Shown: in pieces, positions 24,246-34,974 of the stretch | Layout: each line of letters begins with the position of its first letter | Numbering within the stretch: the stretch's first letter is position 1 | Origin: Marsupella aquatica | Lineage: Eukaryota > Marchantiophyta | Assembly: GCA_973895155.1 (NCBI GenBank) | Contig: OZ316897.1 | Span: 5,270,001-5,334,000, forward strand | Length of the DNA stretch: 64,000 nt | Direction: 5' to 3' | The notes under the pieces: model-generated | Told to the model about the DNA's origin: nothing | What the model saw: only the letters and a program-made list of their open reading frames with translations | Databases searched by the model: none | Translations under genes and position numbers: made by a program

Positions 24246-26104
24246 CAATTAAGGAGGGCCAGTCATCGGTTGGAAGGAGGATGTGGCGGAAGAAGAAGGG
24301 CTTGGGCCAGAAGGGCGCCACCATTGTAGGATGAGGATAGGGCAAGTAGCGCCCTATCGGCTTATGTAGTATTAGGAGTCTGGGTCCCTCAGGGTTCCGG
24401 TTTAGCCAAATTGCTTTTTGTTTTAGTTAATAAGCAGGATTATCACGGTGGAAGGCCGTGATTGAGTGGTTTAGATTTTTGCAGATTCTTGAGGATGCGC
24501 TGCAAGGATAAAAACCTGGGCAGCGTGGCTCGGGGGATTTTTCTTAGTCAAGACTTTAGTGTAAAATCTGTATTACTGTGAGCATAGGAAGCTCTCGGCT
24601 AAATCTAGACCGCGGATTATATGTAAACCACAAGTTCCCATGGATTTTTGTGCAATTGTTTGAATTGAGTTGGCCTTGTTGCCTAGTTTGCAGATTCTTG
24701 CCAACCATGAAGTTGTGTGTTGTGATACTTGTTGCTTGAGTCGATTTGAGTCAGATAGAGTGAATAGTGGAAGCAAATACGATCGCATTATCTTGATTGG
24801 AGACTGCCAAACCAAACTCTGAGAGAAAAGTGAGGATTGAGAGTGTTTTGTTGGTTAAAGAGTGGGTTGAGCCAGTCTGAGAAAAACCTTCAGCCGACTT
24901 AAGAGATTAAGCCGTAGAGGTACATTCCGGGGGCGGAATACAAAAATACCCGACCAAGTCAAAGGAGGAATTAGGTGTCTCAGCTATGCACGATTCACAA
25001 GTCCAATGAAAGAATCGGTCCAGCAAAGTGTGGATCGAAGGTTAGGCCATGTTTCCAAGCCGGATAGCTGCCAAACTGCCAAAAGCCGGCCATAAGTCAG
25101 TGGTTTAAAGCCGGTTGCTGGTAGTTCTTGGGGTTAGAGGTGCTGGGAAACGCACCACAGGAGCCAACAACAATTAAGGAGAGCTACTCATTGATTGGAA
25201 GGAGGATGTCAGTGGCAGAAGGAGGAGGGCTTGGGCCAAAAGGGCGCAACCATTATAGAATAAGCCAGGACAAGTTGCGCCCTGTCACTTGATTAGGATA
25301 GTTCTAGTCTGGAATTAGGTTCCACCTGTACTTTGGCTTAGCTGTAAATTGAATTAGACTTAGGGAAATAAATTGGAATATCATGGTGTAAGTTCGTGAT
25401 TGGATTGTTAGGACTCTCACGGATCATGTGGGCATCAACGTAGAAGGGATAAAAACCTTGGCAACATGGATGTTGGGGTTTTTTCTTAGTCGAGTCTTTA
25501 GTGTATCAATTACCTTGTGAGTTAAAGAAGCTCTCGGCTAAGTCTGGAACGCTGGATTGATGTAAACAACAAGTTATCTTGAATCTTTGTGTGATTTCTT
25601 GAATTGAGTTGTCCTTTCTTGGCCTAGTTTGCAAGTCTTTGCCAATAGACCAAGAAACACTATGAGTTGTTTGATATATTTTGCTTGATCCATTTAAGTC
25701 CGAAGGAATGGAACTAGTGAGCAAACTAAGTGTGAATTGCATTGGCTTGATTGGAGATTGCCCGTGCACCCAACTCAAACAAAATGTGAGGCATTGAGAG
25801 TGTTTTGTCGGTGAAGTGTGGGTTGTGTAAGTCTAAGAAAGACCCTTAGCCGGCTTAAGTGATTAAGCTGAATAGGTACATTCCGGGGGCGGAATACAAA
25901 AATAACCATTCAATTATGTCAAGGAAAAAGTGCGAGGGCTCTGCACAACAGGGTTTCACAAGTCTAGTGAAAGAATCGTTCCACCAAGTGTGTCTAAGGA
26001 GGGTTAGCAGCAGTTTTCAGACCTATAATTATACAGCTGAAGTGCTATTACCAAGGTGCAAATCAGTGATAGACAGTGGTTTGAGGGTTGGAAAATGTGC
26101 CACA

Positions 26105-28332
26105 CACTCTAATCCTTGTTGCCAGTATTTTCTCTGGTCAGCTCCATGGGCAATATCTGGCTTGGTCTGCTCCTGATTATGGCTGGGTATCATGTGCGTT
26201 CTCTCCTTTCACCTTTGGGCAGCCTGCCTTGGCTGATTGGAGGTTTTGAGGGGCAGGGTCTGGTGCATGGGATCTCGAATTGGGGTTCTGTTCCCATTTC
26301 TTTGGATGTTTTATATGGTCATTGGGACCTGGATTATCTGGCCATTGAGTATCTGTCCACCTTGGTCATAAATTGCTTCCTCCTTTTTGCTTGCAGTCTC
26401 CAAGCTTCAAATTCTTCGTCCTCTATGGTAATCTGTCTTGATAAATATTCTGAGGATGGCTCTGTCCACAATGGGTCTCCTTTGGGGAGGGGTTATTTTG
26501 CACATATTCTCAGAGGGTGATCTGCTGGGCTGTATCTGGGGCTGATGTGTGGAATTGGTCTACAGGTTCATGAGAATATTATGTGGTGGATGTCAGCATG
26601 AGTATCTTGGCCTCTGCTCACCCATCTAGTTATCCGGTGGAGTTGACGAGCTAGGAGCTGTGGCTCCTATTATGGAGAAAGTCTCCCTTCTTTTCCCTCC
26701 TGTTCACATTTTTTTTCCCCTCTTGTTCACTGTCAATGTTGTGGCTGACTATTCACTTTCTGTGAGATTTCATAGATTTTCCTTTAAAATATTTAAAAAC
26801 TGTTAAAAAAAATATTGATACAAGACCTATCAATCTCCACTCAAGTGAGCTTCCATGCAGCCATGCCTCTCTGGAGCAGATCCTAGTTATTTTTAACAAG
26901 ACCTGATTGAAAAACATATATTACACTGTCAAAAAAACAATTAGCTCACAACTGTGACGCCAAAGAAGAGAGACCCAATAAAAGGGATGCAACCTGGAGA
27001 AAACCAAAGGAATATGAAGAAACCAAAAGACTCATAATTCCGAAGGCTACCCAATTAGGGGATGCAACAAGTGAAACCCACAAAGACTAAGGAGCCAAAA
27101 GGCCCAAGAGTCAATGAAGACCGTAAATGCAACAACTACACTATTTTCCTAGTTTGATTAAAGTTTGTGGCAATTATTGAAGCCAGGTTGGACCTCCACA
27201 TTTGCCAAAAAGGCTTGATAGATTTCTTGCAACCCGGGTGGACTGCACCAAAACCTTATTTCTGCTCAAATAGTACAGAATACACAAAAAAGCCAGATGT
27301 GACAAGAAAAAGCGACAGACATCTGGAAAATAGATCCCTCAACTCATTGGAATTTGAGTCTGTCAGGTTTATTAGAAAAGAAATTCAAACCATTTCTAAC
27401 CAATCCAAGATTGTATAATTCCATTTGATATTGAGGGAGTGATTAATTGTCATTGGAAAGATTTCCCAAATATTTTCTAACCAACCTAACAAAATAATAC
27501 CTGGTTGGGATATAAAATGAGATGCTAAAACAAGTTACTAGAGGAAAATGTGGATAGTGACTAAGGAGTGATCTTTGCAAATTCATAGTTCTCTCAATTT
27601 TTCATGAAAACATATTTCATTAGCAAAAGTTTCAAAGTTTGGGGACACTTTTTGAAAAGGATAAGGGTATACTCGAGTGAAGGTATAAGATGACAGGGTC
27701 GATGGGGTCGGGCTCGTCGATGGGAGATCGCTTTCAAAATTTGCCACTAGTGAAAAAAGATTCATACAGGACCTGCCACTCTCTTCCAGTTCTTGTGATC
27801 CTAAGGGTTTCCTAGTCTTCATGACTACGGACGTGCCACTCTCTTCCTGTCCTTGGCTCCTAAGGGTTTCCTAGTCTTCATAACTACGGACCTGCTTGTC
27901 CTACAGTTCTTGCAATCAGAAAAGGAGCTCTTCAAATCAGATAACCCCTTCCCGGAATCATCAATTAACAACCTTGGAGTCGATGACACCTTCCCCAAAC
28001 CATTAGAGCTACCTTCGAGTCCGAAAGTCTTCCAGGAATCATGAGAGCTCAATTGTAGTAAGTAGAGTGGATCAACACATTATTATTAAAAGCTCTCTGG
28101 CTATCGTAATCACTGAATGGGTTCTAATCGTACAAAGTCCTCAGGCCAGCGCTTCGCGATGTGCGGGGATTGTCTGGCGAATCAGCTTGTCACAGTTCAG
28201 CCTTGACAATACCAAGCCTCCATACACTAAGCTTAACGTTAGCCCCTGTACAGGTTCTATCTTTACAGTTCATCGCGGCTCCTAGAAGGAAAACTCATCT
28301 GACGGAGGTTCTCCCAATCTCAGATTATCACT
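26105..28332. other. Long spacer 3' of the receptor kinase, no clear gene
   Basis: 26116-26520 is open but without recognisable motifs. The stretch to about 26820 ends in TTTAAAATATTTAAAAAC and a poly-A-like run, possibly a decayed retrotransposon 3' end. 26940-27560 shows only weak, AT-rich sequence. Confidence 0.35.
27769..27895. repeat. 60-bp tandem duplication
   Basis: Two adjacent units start GGACSTGCCACTCTCTTCC and share CCTAAGGGTTTCCTAGTCTTCA. The start of a third unit follows at 27888. It lies about 440 bp beyond the 3' end of the kinase coding region. Confidence 0.65.
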
Positions 28333-31164
28333 CTATGGTAACAAAGGCGCGTCACTGGTCACACTAGGTGCTGCAACTCGGTCTACGGAAGCTTTCCGAC
28401 GTGACCGAAAGTAGGGAGGGGAAGGGGAGAAGTCGAATGGGAGAGAAGGAAGAGCAGACTCACCTAGGAGGATCTTTACCACCTCCCCCATTGTGGGCCT
28501 CACGGCTGGCAATCTTTGCAGGCAAAGAAGAGCTACGGTTATACACAGCACAGCTTGCTCCTTTGAATATTGCCCCTGAAGCATGCCATCCACGAGATCC
28601 AACACATTACCAGATTGGGCCAAATGCCTGGCCCAACTGATGAGATTCGCCCTCTCGAACTCTACTATGGGAGATGCCATGACTTGGAGTGGTCGCCGTC
28701 CTGAAATGATCACCAGCATGAGCACACCAAAGCTGTAAACATCACTCTTCTCGTTGAGAATGCCTCCTCCTCCGTACTCTGGAGCAACATAGCAGATAGT
28801 ACCTCGCATGCTAGGAGTGCTGCTCACTGCTGCTCTGCCCAGAAAATCTCCGCTGAACCAGTCTCTGCTACGGGATTTTTCTCGCCTGCCGCTGTCCTTC
28901 TTCAACTGTCCACTATGCCTATTGGAATTAGTGCGGCTCAGCTCTCCGCTATGTTCCTCTCTCCACCACTCCCTACTCCGAGTCTTTTCCCGCTTACTGC
29001 CTTCCCTGCTTAGGCTAAGCAGTGGACCACTTTTGGGTAGCTTGTTTTGGCCCAGTTCGCCACTCTTGTCGTCTCGCCACCACTCCCGGCTCTTGGTCTT
29101 TACAACCTTGGAACTAACTGAATCACGGCTCTTACTCTTAGCGTGCTCTCGCTTGCTCTTCCCCAAGTCACCACTGTTCTCCTCCTTCCACCACTCTCGC
29201 ATCGTGTACTTGTCCTTTCCCCGTTTATCTTCCTTTTTCTTCCCCGTCAACTCGCCGCTGAACTCACCCCACCCATCAGAGCCCAAGGAACTTCTCGAGC
29301 CATGTCTCTTGAGTTCCGCGAGTTTCTTCTTGTCGACTCGGAGGCTCTGAGAAAGTGGCGTGATATCCCCACTACTCTCTTTCCCACCTCCCCAATCTTT
29401 ACCACTGGGAGTCTTTCGCTTGCCCTCTGAAGCAATGGACTTCGACGGCGTCCAGTTGATGAAATCTTTAATCGTCAGCTCCCCGCTGTTGGTGTCCTGC
29501 CTCCACCACCAATCCCTGTTCCACAATCTTTTCGACTGAGAAGTCCCACTTCCGTGGTGTATCTCTTTGCCACTGCGTCCGCTCTCCACACTAACATCGT
29601 CCCTGTAGCCCTCGGAGGGACTGAGGGTGCTCCAACCCTCTGGCTCCGTCTCCTCTTTCACAGAAACATCCGGTAAGTTGGAAACAGCATCATCCACCTG
29701 CTTCGCTCCTTTAGATGCACTATCAGCTAGTGAGGTTTCATGCGTCTCATTTTTCTTCCCATCTGCAGGACTTCCAGACTCGGATTTGCCCGCTTCACTG
29801 GGAACTTTTTCTACAATGCTTGCCGGACTATTTGCTGTGTCTGTCACCGGGCTGTCTTGCCGAATAGAGGGAGACGATTGCATTGTTGCGGGAGATGGAA
29901 GCATAGAGAGTGGCGATTGCGCTACGGAAGGACCGGATATGTCAATCTCTATCTGATGGGGCGAAGGTTCCTCAGTTACGGTGACGGGCGAACCGTGAGT
30001 CGTCGCGTAGCCGTCGGCTCTAGTGTCCTCTGGTACAATGGACTCATTCACAGAAGTGGCAGGACTTCCTCCCACCTCAATACTCAAGCTCTTTAAGAAG
30101 TCGTTACTCTGTGGAGCTGGAATGACAAGAACGTCATCAATCCTGCCCAGAGGACTTTTCTCAAACGAACCCTCCTTGTCGAGGTTTCCACCAGCCTTCG
30201 CATCCTGACTCCCTGCCAAAGTCCCCACAGATCTTTTCCGTTCCGCATCCTCCCGTCTTTTCCTTGCCCTGCGCGCTCTCTCCTTTTCCATGCGTTCATA
30301 CCTGATCCTCTCCCTCTCGATCTGCTCTCTCTCTATCTCCTCGCTGCGCGTGGTGGTCCCTGTTTCCTCCGACTTGAGTCTTGCTAAGCCAAAGTCGGCA
30401 ATCCTAGCAGAGAAATGCTTGTCCAGCAAGATATTACTTGGCTTGACATCTCCATGAATGATAGGAGGATCACACTTGTAGTGTAGAAAAGCTAAACCTC
30501 GAGCAGTGTCGAGGATAATTTTGAAACGAGTTTCCCAATCTAAAGAAGCGGCGTACATCTCATCAAAGAGAGCTTCTTGCAAGCTCCCGTTCTCCATATA
30601 CTCATAAACAAGCAACCGTTTCTTGCCATCTACACAGTACCCCAAGAGACCAACAACATGGGGAGAGTTCACCTTGCCTATTACGGACACCTCGTTCTGG
30701 AACTCCCTCTCCCCTTGCAAGCTCGAGGTGTCCAGCTTCTTCACTGCTATGTCTTTCCCATTGCTGAGTGCACCCTTAAACACCACTCCAAAGCCCCCTT
30801 GCCCAAGTCTCTGCGTCGGACTAAAGTTGTCAGTGGCATTCTTCAGCTCTCTGTAAGAAAACTTCTGTAATTTCACAGGACTCGGTTGAAAACGATTTCG
30901 TTTGGTAGATCTCAGCCACCGATAGAGTACCAACAAAAAAGCCACGACGAATAACGCGACACAAGCTGCACCTCCGATAGCCAAGCCAAGTACCAGACCC
31001 TGATTGCTCTTCGAAGGTTGGTGAGAAGGTGGCTGAGCAGAATTCTGTGAGATACTTTGAAGGAGCTGCCTAGTTGGCATGCTGACTGAAATTCTGCACG
31101 CTTCCGCCCTCATAAGAAATAGTTCATGTGACAAGATACTCCCGGTGCTGCGTCGATCATTCAC
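28333..31164 (-). CDS. Receptor-like Ser/Thr kinase with large activation-segment insertion
   Basis: 943 residues in a single exon. A short N-terminus without a clear signal peptide is followed by one membrane helix (about 56-80), then a protein kinase domain: LGQGGFGVVFKG loop (120-131), ATP-binding Lys142 in IAVKK, catalytic HGD at 237-239 (Gly in place of the HRD arginine), DFG at 257-259. About 520 residues then separate DFG from CYVAPEYGGGG (about 791-801), followed by DVYSFGV and the C-lobe. The insertion is rich in charged residues, Ser and Pro, and has about five motifs of the form R-[ED]-W-W-x-[ED]-[ED]-x-S-G-[ED]-L. An insertion between DFG and APE with such motifs is known in the plant At2g45590/At4g25390 kinase group, where it is shorter as I recall. 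It probably signals at the plasma membrane; the ligand is unknown. Met18 or Met29 could also be the start. Confidence 0.85.
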   Translation of the reverse strand: MNDRRSTGSILSHELFLMRAEACRISVSMPTRQLLQSISQNSAQPPSHQPSKSNQGLVLGLAIGGAACVALFVVAFLLVLYRWLRSTKRNRFQPSPVKLQKFSYRELKNATDNFSPTQRLGQGGFGVVFKGALSNGKDIAVKKLDTSSLQGEREFQNEVSVIGKVNSPHVVGLLGYCVDGKKRLLVYEYMENGSLQEALFDEMYAASLDWETRFKIILDTARGLAFLHYKCDPPIIHGDVKPSNILLDKHFSARIADFGLARLKSEETGTTTRSEEIEREQIERERIRYERMEKERARRARKRREDAERKRSVGTLAGSQDAKAGGNLDKEGSFEKSPLGRIDDVLVIPAPQSNDFLKSLSIEVGGSPATSVNESIVPEDTRADGYATTHGSPVTVTEEPSPHQIEIDISGPSVAQSPLSMLPSPATMQSSPSIRQDSPVTDTANSPASIVEKVPSEAGKSESGSPADGKKNETHETSLADSASKGAKQVDDAVSNLPDVSVKEETEPEGWSTLSPSEGYRDDVSVESGRSGKEIHHGSGTSQSKRLWNRDWWWRQDTNSGELTIKDFINWTPSKSIASEGKRKTPSGKDWGGGKESSGDITPLSQSLRVDKKKLAELKRHGSRSSLGSDGWGEFSGELTGKKKEDKRGKDKYTMREWWKEENSGDLGKSKREHAKSKSRDSVSSKVVKTKSREWWRDDKSGELGQNKLPKSGPLLSLSREGSKREKTRSREWWREEHSGELSRTNSNRHSGQLKKDSGRREKSRSRDWFSGDFLGRAAVSSTPSMRGTICYVAPEYGGGGILNEKSDVYSFGVLMLVIISGRRPLQVMASPIVEFERANLISWARHLAQSGNVLDLVDGMLQGQYSKEQAVLCITVALLCLQRLPAVRPTMGEVVKILLGESALPSLPFDFSPSPPYFRSRRKASVDRVAAPSVTSDAPLLP

Positions 31165-31863
31165 GGCGCTTTCCGTAACAACTCATCTCTTCGTTGGACC
31201 CTTTCCTTGTGCCCTTCCACAAGACGCACGTCCCGATCTGCGCATCCACAGCACCAACATACCCCAAACTCCTGCCCTCGCTGTACCCCTTTAACGCCGG
31301 AATCGTCAAAAGTCTTTCGACAATCAGAATACAACGCACCAACTTGCCTTTCCAACCCACAGCCCACTCTACCAACTTTTGTCTCAGCCCTCTGCCCCCT
31401 TTTGAGCTTTCTGTCCGTCTCCTATTATGAGCTTCCTGTCCGTCATCCCGGGGTCGTCGGACACTAACTTGTCCAACTTTCAGCCCGTTTGAGAAGATTT
31501 GGAATCTTGGAAAGAAACCGCTGACTGACTACAACAAGAGACACGGTCAATCGGCGGTCCAACAAGAGTCGCTGGTCTCCATGGTACCATCTCATACATA
31601 TGTCCCATTTGACACGCATAAGTGCAATCCCCGAGGGGGCCTAAAAGTGTTTTCCGTAATAGATGACTTATCCCTTTTTTACTATCCTGTCCCCCAAACT
31701 CGTTGAACAACTAGGTTGACCCCCATTTTGTACACAGGTTATTTTTACATGTGTACTTAACCCAAGGTCATTCTGCATTGGTTGTCTGCCATGTGGCAAG
31801 GTGCTATTGGCCCCATCAAACCTCATCAGGTGATGCCCTGACTCAGGCCACCTCATTCCAACT
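31165..31863. other. Upstream region of the kinase gene, no gene seen
   Basis: This is the presumed promoter and 5' leader of the receptor kinase. It is Cys/Pro-codon-rich and pyrimidine-rich in the first 300 bp. No convincing TATA box or other gene was identified. Confidence 0.4.
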
Positions 31864-32590
31864 ATGAAATATGCAGGAGTACAGGAGGAAGTGGCTTGGA
31901 AAGGCAATGATACTCCTCTCATGGAACCTCCTTTGCGGTTTTCACTTGCTTATCAGTGTCTATGTAAATGTTACATGATGTTACAATCTTCCCCCCTGAC
32001 CGCACAGGTGGAGGCAGCACATCTGAAAGAGAAACTTCGTCTTCTTAAGATAACCATTATGGAGGACTACTCACCTGCTAGTGTTACAGATTTTATGGAT
32101 AAAGAGGATTGTGTTTGGACAATGGAACTTGGAGAGGCACCTTATGTCGCACACTTTTTAGGATTAAATGGTAATGGCACAGAGATGAACCTTCTAAGTT
32201 TTGCTTTTGACAGAAAAGGCAAAAAGACAAAGAGAAAAACTGGAGTTAGCACCTTGTTGTTGATGCTGGCAATGAGCTTCATGATGAATGGCTTATTCTA
32301 GGGGAAGTCCAACATTTCTGCAAGGAGCTCTACTCTCCCCTTACTTTGTTGGGAGAGGAACTCCCAGAACATAGAGCAGCACATAGAGTACTGAGCAATA
32401 ACACTTGTTTTGCCCCCGGTTTTGCCCTCAATGCAGCAGAAGTTAAAATGCTAGAGGAACTCCCCTCTATAAGAGAATTGCATGAAACTTTGCTACTTCT
32501 CCCATGTGACAAAGCTCCAAGAATTGACAGAATGACTGCGGAGGCATTCAGGGCTTGTTGGGAATTCATGAAAATGGACTTTGATTGATG
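31864..32590 (+). pseudogene. LINE reverse transcriptase fragment
   Basis: The frame at 32346-32588 contains PSIRELHETLLLLPCDKAP, then a D-x-M-T-A-E-A-F-R-A-C-W-E-F-M-K segment, matching the start of a plant LINE reverse transcriptase (KAPG-DG-TAEF). The frame before it (31864-32301) would be the linker after the endonuclease. It stops at 32588 with no fingers, palm or zf-RVT following, so it is a short remnant. Confidence 0.6.
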
Positions 32591-33659
32591 ACATGGAATG
32601 CAATTTTGGAGAACAAGGCATCTAGTGTGATGCCCTTCAAGGATCCCTATATCAAAGACTATAAGACAAAGTTGCGCGTTTTGTCCCCCTGGTCGTCATT
32701 CAAATTTCCAGTGCAGTTTTGGGCGGATAAAATCAAAACTATTAAATGTGCAAGGAGTAATACAAGAGGAAAAAAATTGCCCTGTGTGCCTCATGAAGGC
32801 CATTGCCTGCCTCGCCTACCACGGCCTGCCTCGCCCCTGTGTGCCTCGCGATTGATTCGGCAAACCTTGCCTGCCTCACGACTTGCCACAGCCTTCTGCC
32901 TTGACTCGCCACAGCCTGCCTGCAGGCGTCGATCGACAACCGGCCCAACACGCCTGGACCGACAATGATCTCCCGCCCGACAAGCACAAGACCCAACTCT
33001 AACTCTCCATCGCGACGAGCCTGGACTGTGCCAGACCCCCCCCCCCCCGCCAGATCGCCCCGTCAACACTTGCGACAAGCCTAGACTCAGCAGCCAGCCT
33101 GACAGCCTGAGTCAACAGCCGCGGCCCAACGACCCTACTGCTGCCTGACTCGCCCCGGAGTTGGTCAACTCCGCTCCCCCTCCCGCTCCGCCACTCCCTT
33201 GCATTCAACCAGGCAATGGCGGCCGACAGTACTCAATGTTCTCACGCCCGAGCTCCCCCATGCACCCCCATAAGAACCCATTTAGTGGCACGACAACTCA
33301 TTTGCTACCTCGCGCTTTGCCATTGTCTTCGCCCAATTGCCGTCGATTTGCTCGTACACTCCAGTTCCACTCTTGATCAAACTCATTTTTATCAAAGGAA
33401 ACCAATGGATAAACATGCATTGTAGTGAGATTTAGCCGGAGTAGCACACAAAGGCGATCAAGAGTTCTCCACAAAAGATTGCAGACCTGCAGTACTGCGA
33501 ACAACAAAGGGGCATAGGGGACGGACTCAATCAACAGGTTGGTATGACCCTTACCGCTCTTGGATTTTGGACCCTGTTTGGGGAGGTAGGTGCCAAGTTT
33601 TCTGAAGGTTACTGGTATTCTTGCCCTGAGAAGCTGCGTACAAGCAAAGGTACGCTAAA
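32591..33659. other. Low-complexity spacer
   Basis: 32790-33180 is built from CCTGCCTCGCC- and CGACAAGCC-like words and has a run of 13 C at 33036-33048. No gene is supported. Confidence 0.4.
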
Positions 33660-34500
33660 TTGGTGGTTAAAGTAGCACAAATCAACTGCAAGAAGGACGC
33701 ACTCACCAAGGATGCAAGCTACAACAAGGTTTGGGATTACATTACCAAGCTACACATCAACAAAGAAGGCTTCCGATTGTTAACTCAGACAATTTTAGTG
33801 GTACCAGCAAAGTATTTTAAGTTGAAGGGCGGCCGGAAGCTGACTCAAGCAAAGTTTGACAAGATCCCAGGTTACATTGAGCAGTAGCTTGCGGCTGAGT
33901 GGAGGGAGGAAGAAATCAACTATCAACAGGGAGGCAGTGCAAAATCTCACCTTCCTTGCGGAAAGCTCCACCGCATTCAATTGGGAAATGGCTACTCCGC
34001 CAGATTCTATCGCCAACCGGCGCATCACCCCGGCCAAGCGAGTTCCGCCTAGTTAGGCCCGGGTACACGCTATGAACAATGCAGATTGTTCTTCACACTC
34101 AGCAGGCAAAGGTAGTCTACACTTGACGTAGTGCTCACCAAAGCATACTAGAACAATGCAAGGACCTGAATCGTGTGCGCAAACTGCACCTGCCCCTATA
34201 CCAGTTTCGGCCTCGGCCAACCCCCTGCCCAATGCTCATTCTAAGAAGAGACCTGCCCCCTTGCAGCAAAATTTGCTGCAGATAGTCCGCGTTCCCAAGG
34301 TGATCTGGGCAGCAATCAAGGACCCGTCCCACGCGGACGTTAACCTGGAGGCCTTCCGCCTTTGGGGCAAGGGAGATGCATGAGTTCATCTCAAACTTTG
34401 ACATTGATACATATGCCACAAAGGGGTTGAGACAAACCTTGTCCCTCACAGAGTATTGGTTAGTGTTGGAAATCCATGAGCCCAAGAATGTGAAAATGCG
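33660..34500 (+). pseudogene. C2, fragment of a family C protein
   Basis: From 34152 the frame reads a Pro/Ala-rich stretch, then LLQIVRVPKVIWAAIKDPSHAD, and after a frameshift HEFISNFDIDT and a LRQTLSLTEYWL segment. The same blocks occur in C1 (56400-56650). The open frame at 33660-33887 just upstream has no recognised family and may be its N-terminus. The copy is truncated and frame-broken. Confidence 0.5.
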
Positions 34501-34719
34501 GGGTAATTGTCATTGAGTTGTGAGAGGTTTTATACATGGAGCGGCATCCCCTTGGAGGCCTGCTCAAGTCAAATAGGATTATCATGTATTCCCTCATACC
34601 ACATATTCCCTCACATGTGCCTATTGCATAGCTTACCTCATGGTCTAGTTTAAGTCACTAACTTTGGACGGTGGCCTACCAAACCTTTTCTAATACTCCC
34701 ACTTTAGTGACTAAATTAG

Positions 34720-34974
34720 GGCCCTAATAAAGCCCTAAAATTTTCTCAAATAAATGTGCTTGTCCTTTGGAAGTCCTTTGGTGAAATTTTCCGCTGTCAT
34801 TTCTTCGGTGGGACAATAGATTACGTCTATCTCACCACTCTCAACTAGCTCCCTACTAAAGTGATATTGAATATCAATGTGCTTGCTCCTATCGTAAAGC
34901 CGAGCAAGCTAAGAGCACTTTAGTTATCACAATAAATGACGGCTCTTGCTTGTTGATGATCAGTTGCAGAACTC
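34720..34974 (-). pseudogene. Ty1/copia RNase H end
   Basis: The minus strand reads HQQARAVIYCDN, then DRSKHIDIQYHFSRELVESG and IDVIYCPTEEMTAENFTKGL, the conserved end of copia RNase H. Stops and a shift lie between the blocks. The part that should precede it is found at 36640-36969, so the two are halves of one element. Confidence 0.75.

Larger units (their letters stand above)
15039..25159 (+). mobile_element. Element E (diverged family A), with nested insertions
   Basis: It starts TGTGATGCC and ends GCACCACA with GGAGC on both sides. Removing LINE1 and B1 leaves about 4.5 kb, close to the 4660 bp of A5. The 3' region (24246-25159) has the GGCGGAA motif at 24924-24939, 220 bp from the end. 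There is no long terminal repeat. Confidence 0.8.
14710..26104 (+). mobile_element. Element D, truncated, host of element E
   Basis: D is left as two pieces, 14710-15033 and 25165-26104, separated by E. The left piece encodes the same C-terminal segment as E (VESMAAHICE, GVA/AEVTGSDTG, MDYxNVKPW). The right piece is a diverged copy of E's 3' region, including the GGCGGAA motif at 25880-25895, and closes near GTGCCACA at about 26104. What looks like a tandem duplication of the 3' region at 24246-26104 is therefore one family member inserted in another. Confidence 0.7.

Noticed and set aside
24246-26104. Tandem duplication of a 900-bp 3' region, or a pair of LTRs
   Set aside because: The GGAGC duplication and the TGTGATGCC start of E show that E is inserted into D, so the two regions are the 3' ends of two elements.
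26116-26520. 134-codon open frame after element D
   Set aside because: No recognisable domain, lies in what looks like a decayed retrotransposon tail, and composition is not convincing.
28808-29350. Plus-strand frame of 180 codons within the kinase gene
   Set aside because: Antisense of the charged, Ser-rich insertion; low-complexity Ser/Leu/Arg composition and no motif.
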